DNA of 36,964 nt from Fragilaria crotonensis (taxonomy: Eukaryota > Bacillariophyta > Fragilariophyceae > Fragilariales > Fragilariaceae). The stretch lies in the NCBI GenBank assembly GCA_022925895.1, contig JAKSYS010000625.1:1-36964 (forward strand). The letters run 5' to 3'. The position numbers were made by a program, and so were the translations under genes. Positions 28,886 to 36,964 of the stretch are shown piece by piece (the stretch's first letter is position 1; each line of letters starts with the position of its first letter). Under the pieces are notes generated by a model. The model had not been told where the DNA came from. It ran no database searches and saw nothing but the letters and a program-made list of their open reading frames with translations.

Positions 28886-30382
28886 ATGAGTTTCTTTGCA
28901 TCCAAGGAAACGAAGTTGATTGAAAATGCCTGGCGTGGAAATCTTGACAGGGTTCGTGACCTCTTGCAAAGAGGAGCAAACGTGAATGCCAAAAATGTAC
29001 ATGGCGATACAGCTCTCATCTGGGCAAGCGAGAACGGTCATTTGGAAGTGGTTCATGCTTTATTAATGCACAACGGAGTGGATGTGAATATCCAGAATAT
29101 TGATGGCGATACAGCTCTCATCGTGGCAAGCCAGAGAGGCCGTTTGGAAGTGGTTCGTGCTTTATTGAATCACAATGGAGTGGATGTGAACATCCAGAAT
29201 AAGTATGGTAGGACAGCTCTCATCTGGGCAAGCTTTAATGGCCATTCAGAAGTGGTTCGTGCTTTATTAGTGCACAACGGAGTGGATGTTAATATCAAGA
29301 CTAATCTTGGCAACACAGCTCTCCTCTTGGCAATTGATAGAGGTCATTCGGATGTGGTTCGTGCTTTATTGAACCACGAAGGAGTGGATGTGAATATCCA
29401 GAATGATTGGGGCGCCACAGCTCTCATCTGGGCAAGCAGGGATGGCCATTTGGAAGTGGTTCGTGCTTTATTAATGCACAATGGAGTGGATGTTAATATC
29501 AAGACTAATCTTGGCAACACAGCTCTCCTCTTGGCAATTGATAGGGGTCATTCGGATGTGGTTCGTGCTTTATTGAACCACGAAGGAGTGGATGTGAATA
29601 TCCAGAATGATTGGGGCGCCACAGCTCTCATCTGGGCAAGCAGGGATGGCCATTTGGAAGTGGTTCGTGCTTTATTAATGCACAATGGAGTGGATGTTAA
29701 TATCAAGACTAATCTTGGCAACACAGCTCTCCTCTTGGCAATTGATAGGGGTCATTCGGATGTGGTTCGTGCTTTATTGAACCACGAAGGAGTGGATGTG
29801 AATATCCAGAATAATGATGGCGATACAGCTCTCATCGTGGCAAGCTATTTGGTTCATTTAGAAGTGGTTCGTGCTTTATTAATGCAAAACGGAGTAGATG
29901 TGAATATCCAGAATGATTGGGGCGCCACAGCTCTCATCTGGGCAAGCGGGGATGGCCATTTGGAAGTGGTTCGTGCTTTATTGAATCACGCAGTGGTGGA
30001 TGTGAATATCCAGAATAAGTATGGCAGCACAGCTCTCATCAGGGCAAGCCAGAAGGGCCATTCGGAAGTGGTTCGTGCGTTATTGAATCACGAAGGAGTC
30101 GATGTGAACATCCAGGATATCGATGGCGAAACAGCTCTCATCGGTGCAAGCAGGAAAGGCAAATTGGAAGTGGTTCGTGCTTTATTGAATCACGATGGAG
30201 TGGATGTGAATATCCAGGCTAATAATGACTGGACAGCTCTCATTTCGGCAAGCATAAATGGCCATTTGGAAGTGGTTCGTGCTTTATTAATGCACAACGG
30301 AGTGGATGTGAGTATCAAGGATAACGCTGGCAACACAGCTCTCATGTACGCGTGGAACGAGATGATGTTGCAAGTCTCTTAG
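28886..30382 (+). CDS. Family B ankyrin-kinase locus, cassette 1 (15 repeats)
   Basis: From ATG 28886 (MSFFASKETKLIENAWRGN) the frame encodes an N-cap (GNLDRVRDLLQRGANVNAKN) and 14 ankyrin repeats of 34 residues (102 bp), with unit pattern G.TALI.AS..GHLEVVRALLMHNGVDVNIQN. A two-repeat unit of 204 bp is present 2.5 times, almost perfectly (starts near 29291, 29495, 29699). The frame ends at TAG 30382, but the DNA continues as C-cap sequence (DDVASLLVEHME) in the next frame. One base appears to be missing near 30350, and this is best read as the first part of one gene reaching 33767. Confidence 0.85.
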   Translation: MSFFASKETKLIENAWRGNLDRVRDLLQRGANVNAKNVHGDTALIWASENGHLEVVHALLMHNGVDVNIQNIDGDTALIVASQRGRLEVVRALLNHNGVDVNIQNKYGRTALIWASFNGHSEVVRALLVHNGVDVNIKTNLGNTALLLAIDRGHSDVVRALLNHEGVDVNIQNDWGATALIWASRDGHLEVVRALLMHNGVDVNIKTNLGNTALLLAIDRGHSDVVRALLNHEGVDVNIQNDWGATALIWASRDGHLEVVRALLMHNGVDVNIKTNLGNTALLLAIDRGHSDVVRALLNHEGVDVNIQNNDGDTALIVASYLVHLEVVRALLMQNGVDVNIQNDWGATALIWASGDGHLEVVRALLNHAVVDVNIQNKYGSTALIRASQKGHSEVVRALLNHEGVDVNIQDIDGETALIGASRKGKLEVVRALLNHDGVDVNIQANNDWTALISASINGHLEVVRALLMHNGVDVSIKDNAGNTALMYAWNEMMLQVS

Positions 30383-32013
30383 TGGAACACATGGAAAGTG
30401 AGAATTCAGAATTTATCGAGCATGCAAGAGTTGGGAAGCTCGATAAGGTTCGAGACTTCTTGGTAAGAGGAGCTAACGTGAATGCCAAAAATGTAAATGG
30501 CAATACTCGGAGTACAGCTCTCATCTGGGCAAGCGTGAATGGCCACTTGGAAGTGGTTCGTGTGTTATTGAATCACGATGGAGTTGATGTGAATATCATT
30601 AGTAATAATGGCGATACAGCTCTCATCTGTGCAAGCTTGAATGGCCATTTGGAAGTGGCTCGTGCTTTATTAATGCACAACGGAGTGGATGTGAATATCA
30701 AGAATAATGGTGGCTCGACAGCTCTCACATGGGCTAGCGTGAAAGGCCATTTGGAAGTGGTTCGTGTTTTATTGAATCACGATGGAGTTTATGTGAATAT
30801 CAAGAATAATGATGGCGATACAGCTCTCATCTTGGCATGCTGGAAGGGCCATGTGGAAGTGGTTCGTGCTTTATTAATGCACAACGGAGTGGATGTCAAT
30901 ATCCAGAATAAATATGGCAACCCAGCTGTCATCCATGCTATCATGAATGGCCATTTGGAAGTGGTTCGTGCTTTATTAATGCACAACGGAGTGGATGTGA
31001 ATATCCAGAATAAGAATGGCGATACAGCTCTCATCTTGGCAAGCTGGTATGGTCGTTTGGAAGTGGTTCGTGAAATATTCATGCACAACGGAGTGGATGT
31101 GAATATCCAGAATAAGAATGGCGATACAGCTCTCATCTGGGCAAGCAATGAGGGCCATTTGGAAGTGGTTCGTGCTTTATTAATGCACAACGGAGTAGAT
31201 GTGAATATCCAGAATGAGGATGGCAGGACAGCTCTCATCGTTGCAAGCGAAAGGGGTCCTTTTGTAGTGGTTCGTGCATTATTGAATCACAACAGAGTAG
31301 ATGTGAATATCAAGGATAACAATGGCGACACAGCTCTTGACGTGGCTCGCAAGAAGAACAATGATGATGTTGCAAGTCTCTTGGTGGAACACATGGAAAG
31401 TGAGAATTCAGAATTTATCGAGCATGCAAGAGTTGGGAATCTCGATAAGGTTCGAGACTTCTTGGTAAGAGGAGCAAACGTGAATGCCAAAAATGTAAAT
31501 GGCAATACAGCTCTCATCTTGGCAAGCCGGAGAGGCCATGTGGAAGTGGTTCGTGCTTTATTAATGCACAACGGCGTGGATGTGAATATCCAGACTAATA
31601 ATGGCGACATAGCTCTCATCTTGGCAAGCTATATGGGTCTTTTGGAAGTGGTTCTTGCTTTATTGAATCATGATGGAGTAGATGGAGTGGACGTGAATAT
31701 CAAGAATAAGTATGGCGACACAGCTCTCATCAGGGCAAGCCAGAAGGGCCATTCGGAAGTGGTTCGCGCGTTATTGAAGCACGATGGAGTCGATGTGAAT
31801 ATCAAGGATAATAATGGCAAAACAGCTCTTGACGTTGCTCGCAAGAAGAGCAATGATGATGTCGCACGTCTCTTGCAGGAACACATGGAACGTGAATTAC
31901 TAGAGCATGCAAGAGTTGGGAATCTCGAGAAGGTTCGTGAACTCTTGCAAGAGGAGCAAACGCGAATGCCAAAAATGTACATGGCTGGACACCTCTCATC
32001 TTTGCAAGCGTGA
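30352..32013 (+). CDS. Family B ankyrin-kinase locus, cassettes 2 and 3
   Basis: This frame has no ATG at its 5' edge, supporting continuity with the preceding cassette. It holds a C-cap, then a fresh N-cap (FIEHARVGKLDKVRDFL) and nine repeats, closing with TALDVARKKNNDDVASLLVEHME. A third N-cap (near-identical DNA, 30385-30506 versus 31387-31506) and four repeats follow, with another C-cap (TALDVARKKSNDDVARLLQEHME). A fourth N-cap starts and is cut by one missing A near 31950 (CTTGCAAGAGGAG versus CTTGCAAAGAGGAG in cassette 1). Each cassette is thus a complete ankyrin domain. Confidence 0.85.
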   Translation: MERDDVASLLVEHMESENSEFIEHARVGKLDKVRDFLVRGANVNAKNVNGNTRSTALIWASVNGHLEVVRVLLNHDGVDVNIISNNGDTALICASLNGHLEVARALLMHNGVDVNIKNNGGSTALTWASVKGHLEVVRVLLNHDGVYVNIKNNDGDTALILACWKGHVEVVRALLMHNGVDVNIQNKYGNPAVIHAIMNGHLEVVRALLMHNGVDVNIQNKNGDTALILASWYGRLEVVREIFMHNGVDVNIQNKNGDTALIWASNEGHLEVVRALLMHNGVDVNIQNEDGRTALIVASERGPFVVVRALLNHNRVDVNIKDNNGDTALDVARKKNNDDVASLLVEHMESENSEFIEHARVGNLDKVRDFLVRGANVNAKNVNGNTALILASRRGHVEVVRALLMHNGVDVNIQTNNGDIALILASYMGLLEVVLALLNHDGVDGVDVNIKNKYGDTALIRASQKGHSEVVRALLKHDGVDVNIKDNNGKTALDVARKKSNDDVARLLQEHMERELLEHARVGNLEKVRELLQEEQTRMPKMYMAGHLSSLQA

Positions 32014-32591
32014 ATGGCCATCTGGAAGTGGTTCGTGCTTTATTAATGCACAAGAGAGTGGATGTGAATATCAAGAGTAATAATGGCAACACAGCTCTCA
32101 TCTTGGCAAGCGGAATGGGCCACGAGGAAGTTGTTCGTGCTTTGTTGAATCACAATCAAGTAGATGTCAATGTCAAGGATAATGATGGATTCACTGCTCT
32201 TGACGTTGCTCGCAAGGAGAACAAAGATGATGTCGCACGTCTCTTGCAGGAACACATGGAACGGGACCCCCACAAGAAATCTGACGCTGAAACGCCAGCA
32301 TCAGAAGAGAAGCGCCCTTCCAGCACTCATGTGGCGTTGGAGAAGGACCAAAAGCTGCTTCTCCATGTGATGAATACAAGCTCCGCTGATCCTGCGGAAC
32401 TGTCCTTGGAGTACGTCGAACGATGCGTCAAGAAGAACCATAAGCTTGGATCGGGTGGATATGGTGATGTTTTCTTGGCGGAAGATAGTCGTCTGCCAAA
32501 GAAATTTGCAGTGAAAATAATTCGTACTAATACTAAATGCAACGAGGCCGACATCAAGGAAATGCGCAGAAGCTTTCAGAGAGAACTGTCG
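32010..32591 (+). CDS. Family B locus, cassette 4, linker and kinase N-lobe (exon 1 end)
   Basis: Continues the fourth cassette: two repeats (GHLEVVRALLMHKRVDVNIK, NTALILASGMGH) and a C-cap (FTALDVARKENKDDVARLL). A charged linker with VALEKDQKLLLHVMNTSS follows. The kinase then begins: glycine loop GSGGYG at about 32448-32465, the beta3 lysine in AVKII near 32510, and a helix C region ending FQREL. The exon ends in phase 0 at the GTAAGT donor at 32592. The frame has no start codon of its own, as expected for the continuation of the same gene. Confidence 0.85.
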
Positions 32592-32692
32592 GTAAGTTCT
32601 GTATCGAGTGTCATCTTGACGCACTGGGAGTAATCATTCCTTTTCAAACACGACGATGATTTCTAACAGCGCATTTTGTTCACTTTTACCAG
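32592..32692 (+). other. Spliceosomal intron, 101 bp, phase 0
   Basis: Donor CG|GTAAGT at 32592 and acceptor TTTTACCAG|AC at 32692, with a pyrimidine-rich tract before the acceptor and stop codons in the frame inside. Removing it joins FQRELS to TLKTFRHPNI, restoring a normal kinase sequence between helix C and beta4. Confidence 0.9.
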
Positions 32693-33767
32693 ACGCTAAA
32701 GACATTCCGGCATCCCAACATTATTGTCTTGTATGGCTACAGTTTAACTGCCAATAGTACACAGCAGTGCTTAGTGTACGAATACGCCGCTAACGGCTCC
32801 CTCGCTGGCTTCTTCACTGATGATGGTAAGAGAGCCCGCCTGTCGGCAGATACTCGATTGTCCATCATGTTCAAATTGACGAGAGCGGTTCACTTCTTAC
32901 ACACGGGTGGGTGCAAGGTGGATGGCGAAGGTTGGAAAGTATTTCATTGCGACATCAAGAGTGCCAACATTTGTCTGGCGGACGACTTCACCCCCGACTG
33001 ATTGATTGTGGGCTGGCCAAATTTGTACCAGACGACAAATCAAGCGCTACTACGGGGTCGTCCACAGTCACTTTGCAGAGCACAACTGGCGGTTTTGCAT
33101 TTGGAACTCCTGGGTACATGTGCCCAGTCTATGTCAAGAAGAAGGGTAACGGGCATCCATGTCCCTATATCGCCGCCTATGATGTATATTCCATTGGCGT
33201 CGTCTTGGTGGAGCTAATTTTGGGATGCTTGAATGCAACGCCATCGACGCGATTGCGCACTCGATCCTTGATGTGTTTGAGAAGTACGTCCAAGAAGAGC
33301 GTACATATCATCGGATTGTCGATGGATGGAAGAAGCTCATGCGTGATGCGGATCCCACCGTAATGTGGAATCCAGACGCTCTTGAAATTGCATGTAGGGC
33401 TGCTATTCAGTGCATGGATCCTTTTCCTGAATTACGGTTGAGCACAAAGGACCTCCTCGATAAGCTGAGCGATGCAATCCTTTTGAATAATAATGCAGGC
33501 ATTCAGCATCCCGCTGCGGAGAGTGCTGTACAGAGCGGCCCCTACTGTCTTATTTGTAACGAATATCGTACTGATATCACGTGCAGCGAAGGTCACGCGC
33601 TTTGTCCAAGGTGCATCATAGACAAGCTCGGTGATCACAGTGGGTGCCAACTTTTGTGCCTGATCAAGGAGTGCTCAAGCAAACTACAAGATACTGATCT
33701 TTATGGACGCATTCCAATTGAGATGTACAATCGGTACGTCAAGAAACGAGCTATGAGTCAGATATGA
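32693..33767 (+). CDS. Family B locus, kinase C-part and RING-like region (two frame breaks)
   Basis: Encodes HPNIIVLYGY, the hinge LVYEYAANGSL, and the catalytic loop HCDIKSANICL (32945 on). A base is missing in a C run near 32995. The next part encodes DCG at 33004-33012, GTPGYMCPVY (33100-33132), and YDVYSIGVVLVELILG. A second missing base near 33236 is followed by the rest of the C-lobe (ALEIACRAAIQCMDPFPELR). After the kinase comes CLIC at 33546, CSEGHALCPRC, and later CQLLCLIKEC, a RING/U-box-like cysteine-histidine pattern that suggests ubiquitin transfer. The end is RYVKKRAMSQI. The catalytic Asp and Lys are kept, but HRD is HCD (non-RD class), DFG is DCG, and the APE Glu is Val. Likely role: cytosolic ankyrin-receptor kinase; substrate unknown. 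Confidence 0.8.
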
Positions 33768-34575
33768 GACAAATGTAATCTCCGATTAGATTTGCAATTC
33801 GCTGGTTCCCAATCCCAACTTGTTGTCGATGTGCATGGCATCAAAGAGGGCATCGAGAAGGCGGTGAAAGGGATGGACGACGTCAAAAAGGGCGGCGATG
33901 AAAGAAATGTTGCAGAGACAGCTGCAGATGCTACTGGGGTCGACAGAAGGAGTGGACCGGTCAATGGCAGCCTTAGCGCTACGGGCAGCGGATCAGTTCA
34001 AGGTGTCCCGAATAAGCGCAGAGATTCGATCTGTCTGAATACCAACGCTGGCATTCAGCATCCAGCGGCGATGAGTGCAGTTGACAGCGGCCCCTCCTGT
34101 CTTATTTGCACGGAATCTCGTGCAGATATCAAGTGCAGCAGAGGGCATGCACTGTGCACAATTTTTGTCGTGGACAAGCTTGGCGATGACAACGGATCCC
34201 AACTCTTGTGTCTGATGATTTTCGTGGACGCATTCCTGTTGATGCTTTCAGGAGGTACGTTGAAAAACGAGCCGAAAGGAATGCATTGGATGAAAGGAAT
34301 TCCAGAATGGAATCCAAAATTGATAGGTTGTTATTGCATGGGCAGAGAACCATCAGGAGCTGTTGCAGAGGTTGGCAAAAGGGTTGAACCGGTCCTTGAC
34401 GGCATTTGCGCTTCTGTCAGCAAATCAGTTCAAGAAATGCCCGAATCTCGTCTGGATGACTCCCGTCTCGGTGGACAAGGATGACCGGAAGACCCTCTTG
34501 AAGCGGATCAGGGAAAAAGGGCTGCAGAAGTACAGCGTCGTCTTCATCTGTGCACACTCGTATGAGCCAGGGCAT
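33768..34575 (+). pseudogene. Second copy of the RING-like region plus C-terminal module
   Basis: After a helical, charged stretch (LVVDVHGIKEGIEKAV, GMDDVKKGG) the sequence N.NAGIQHPAA.SAV.SGP.CLIC recurs at 34040-34110, with CSRGHALC and DKLGDDNG. This is a direct duplicate of 33480-33640, missing the second half of the zinc-binding pattern (CTIF replaces CPRC; the SKLQDTDL part is deleted). Then RYVEKRAERNALDER and SRMESKIDRLLLHG follow in another frame, then LLSANQFKKCPNLVWMTPV, DDRKTLLKRIREKGLQKYSV and VFICAHSYEPG. This is the best-preserved copy of the module seen as debris behind A1-A3. Frames change at least twice. Confidence 0.6.
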
Positions 34576-34924
34576 CGGATCAAGAGCACGCTGCTGCTCC
34601 CGGAGGGTTGCCACTACCACCTGATCCGCTTGGTCTTCCTGCTGTAGTGAATGTGCAGAATTTCAAGGAAGCCGTGCTAGAATACGCACGAGCTCCAGAA
34701 GCTCCTGCTCGTCTCGGTACCACGTGTCTTCCATGCTCCTGTCCAGTGCAATTCGGTCAAGTGATGCATAAGCTTAGTCGGCTTGACTTTGAGCCGTAGA
34801 TCCAGCGCATCATTGCCGTCGGAGTGCCAAATTCGCTTCCAATCTCGCGCGTCTACGTGCTTCGACCTGGTACGAATATTCTTAGAAGATTCATCAGGCG
34901 AATTCCGAATAGCTTGTGGGAATA
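34576..34924 (+). pseudogene. Family D fragment D3 fused behind the kinase module
   Basis: From EHAAAPGGLPLPPDPLGL (34592 on) through VNVQNFKEAVLEYARAPEAP and GTTCLPCS this is the second half of family D. TGG in EPWIQ is changed to TAG at 34797, and the end is RIPNSLWE-stop. The first half of D is absent, and the junction lies in the VFICAHSYEPG segment of the preceding module. The 3' flank of D follows. Confidence 0.7.
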
Positions 34925-35290
34925 GTTCGGTCCTTGAAGAAACGAGTCAAGCGCCTCTATTTTTCAAGCGATTACTTTTAATGGATTATTTGCATCGATA
35001 CCTTGTCTAAAACTTCTTGATATCTCACGATTTGATTGCAGAATCAAAATCGGGTTGCAATTGAGGAGATATCAAACATAAATTCTGTAGTGAAACGTCC
35101 AATGCATTAGTAGTAGCGTATTCAAATGTCGTGACTGATGTGATTTGTGACACTTTAAGGTTATGGTGGATTTCTGCGATGCGACTTGGGATTAGCGTGA
35201 ATTTTAAATCGCCAAGTTCACCCTGGACGTGACCAACGATCACTCCTTGGCCCCTTTGTCAAGTGCAACATGCAACATGCATTGTAGTTT
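34925..35290 (+). repeat. Duplicated 3' flank of family D (copy behind D3)
   Basis: Pairs with 25713-26110 in order and orientation. The similarity ends near the CACTCCTTGGCCC block, and beyond it the two loci differ. Confidence 0.7.
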
Positions 35291-36583
35291 GTCCGCACCA
35301 AGTATCCATACAACGTGTCTTTCTGATTCCGTGTCCTCGACAAACGACAACGTCTCCCGTGTTTCGCAGTATTATGGAATCCCAATATAGAGAGGAGAAC
35401 ATTTTCAATCACTCATCGAAACAGTCCGTGACATGTCAATGACAAAATGTAATTCTCCATAAGACGTTTTCACGTTCTCAAGGATGAGTTCGATGTATTT
35501 GTGCCATTGTAGCAAGCAACCTTCGAAACTTGTGATTGTTCTCAGGGCACTGTTTTGGTATTGATGGTCTGTGCATACTACCACCATTCCTCCGCCGTTC
35601 CGTTCGCGACGTGCTTTCTTGCTCGTCCACCGCAATGCGACCAGTGCTTTCGGTGGCGAACAATGAGGGTCGTGTGGAAGCTGTCTGCAAAGCAAGGTCT
35701 TGAAATGACGTCGGTGCAGCTGTCCACAGAGCCATCATCATGAAAGCGTCGAAAAGGCAGGACATGAATGCCAGGAATGAAGGGTTTCGTCACTGGGCAC
35801 AACGTACAGTATAGCGAGTGCCGATCAAGCTGGAACGGCTACGCGGAAATTACTTTATGGAGACTCGTTGCATGTGATCAAACAGAATGCAGACTATTCG
35901 GACTCATCCTCCCTGGTATGTGGCATTCAACATGCATGCATAACGTCAATCCTTGGCGTCAACACAAGTGAGACGAGTTCCATACTTCTCAAACTCGAAG
36001 AAGTGTTTTTGAAGATCCAGTTGACAAAGATAACGCGACGTAAGACTTCGTAATGAATTCTCTCTACTGTCTCTACTGTCAGGTTTCAGTACCAAGATGC
36101 TTCATGGATGGACGTATGTAAGGGAACTACTGGATTGCATTTGGACATCATACATATTGTTATGCATAATAATGATGAAAATGATATATACTTATGTCAG
36201 TATGTTAACATATCTTTCCCTCCATAATATACTGCCGACATTCCTATTATGTGTGCATTCTGCATTCCGTGGTTTTCAAATTTCATTTTTAACACATAGC
36301 ACGTGGGCGCCAAAAACAATGGCTCAGACGAGGTTCCGGAATTCTTGTTCCCTCGGTATTAAATTGTGTTGAATCTACGGAGGCAAAGTCCCGGAACCCC
36401 CCCTACATTGCAAGATTTGACACGTTTTTGGTTTGCTGCGTGTCTCAAACAATCCTACCGTATTATGCCTGTATTTGACACCTCGTTCCGCATGCCAAGG
36501 AAGCGTTTAGAGCACGCACAACATTAATCTTTTGCACAGACCGTCTTGGTTGCCACAGTTTACTCCAACGTCCAGATAGTATA
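35291..36583. other. Intergenic, no secure gene
   Basis: Overlapping minus-strand frames at 35405-35802 include a stretch (SFEGCLLQWHKYIELILENV and FVIDMSRTVSM) that reads somewhat like protein, but I recognise no family and the frame is short. A tract of C residues (CCCCCCCTAC) lies near 36397. The rest is AT-rich without structure I can name. Confidence 0.4.
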
Positions 36584-36964
36584 ATGTCATCATCATCACC
36601 GACAGCAGCCGCATTAAAGCTGTTGAAGAAATCACTCTTGGCACAAGCCAAATTGGGGAATCTCGACAAGGTTCGTGATCTGTTGCGAAACGCGACGACT
36701 ACTGATCCTGACGACGACGACGACAATGTTGTCCTTGGTGATACGGCACTAAGTTTGGCCAGTGCACACGGTCATGCCGACGTGGTTTCCGAGCTATTGA
36801 AACATGCCAAGGTGGATGCCAACGAGACAAACAACCTTGGCCGGACTGCACTCATGTTGGCATGTAGAAATGGTCACTTGTCCGTGGTTCGTAAATTATG
36901 AAAATATGGAAGAGTCGATGTCAATGCCGTGCAATGCAGGAAACACAGCCCTCATTTGGGCAAA
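36584..36964 (+). pseudogene. Third ankyrin gene type, 5' part, runs off the window
   Basis: ATG 36584 starts MSSSSPTAAALKLLKK, then an N-cap (AQAKLGNLDKVRDLL), an Asp-rich insert (DPDDDDDN) and two ankyrin repeats (DTALSLASAHGHADVV, RTALMLACRNGHLSVV). A TGA at 36899-36901 replaces the second Leu of the expected RKLLKYG. The same frame goes on with KYGRVDVNA, and a further shift near 36920 leads into NAGNTALIWA at the edge. It is more divergent than families A and B, with a different acidic N-terminus. Either a pseudogene or a gene with two sequence errors. Confidence 0.65.

Noticed and set aside
32985..33000. Programmed -1 frameshifting in the kinase
   Set aside because: I see no X XXY YYZ slippery heptamer with a following stem or pseudoknot. 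Similar breaks elsewhere lack common signals, so error or mutation is simpler.

Overview
The window looks like nuclear DNA of a eukaryotic alga, most likely a diatom. The evidence is a stramenopile-type DNA-binding-like domain (DUF6824-like, 482-1785), a short GT-AG intron interrupting a kinase (32592-32692), low gene density, a relic of a retroelement, and large near-identical ankyrin-repeat genes in tandem. Nothing suggests bacteria. The organism call is inference from domain types, not from a marker gene.

Left third (1-7100): one DUF6824-like gene with a broken frame, then about 5 kb of repeats. These include a 240-bp direct repeat (1-240 and 5702-5950), an inverted repeat at 2568-2599 / 5179-5210 enclosing two oppositely oriented arrays of hairpin-forming units around a tRNA-like sequence, a composite tandem repeat (4370-4945), and a probable PIF/Harbinger-type MITE (6302-6994).

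Middle (7100-26330): three long ankyrin genes of one family, A1 (7180-9012), A2 (12569-15364, the only one intact through its C-terminal tail) and A3 (20126-22017, frameshifted), plus a short relic A4 (24263-25025). Each of A1-A3 is followed by about 1.5 kb of decayed paralogous sequence that once encoded a C-terminal module. A3 is a mosaic: A2-like front, A1-like back, A2-like far flank. Interspersed are a separate small gene family of unknown function (D1 11388-12152, D2 25188-25712, D3 relic 34576-34924) and an orphan gene (17328-18578).

Right third (26400-36964): a minus-strand retroelement relic, a decayed ankyrin pseudogene, then a second ankyrin family in one very long locus (28886-33767). 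It holds four successive ankyrin cassettes (about 34 repeats), a linker, a protein kinase and a C-terminal RING-like zinc-binding region. It is split by one clear intron and four net one-base deletions; with the intron removed and one base allowed at each break the length is a multiple of three, about 1,594 residues. Behind it lie a second copy of the RING-like region and a fragment of family D. A third ankyrin gene type begins at 36584 and runs off the window.

The ankyrin scaffolds are almost invariant at DNA level while a few codons per repeat vary strongly. With the kinase and RING-like ends, this resembles a fast-evolving recognition-receptor locus; that is a hypothesis. Most frame breaks are net -1, so consensus deletion errors in a long-read assembly must be excluded before calling these genes dead.
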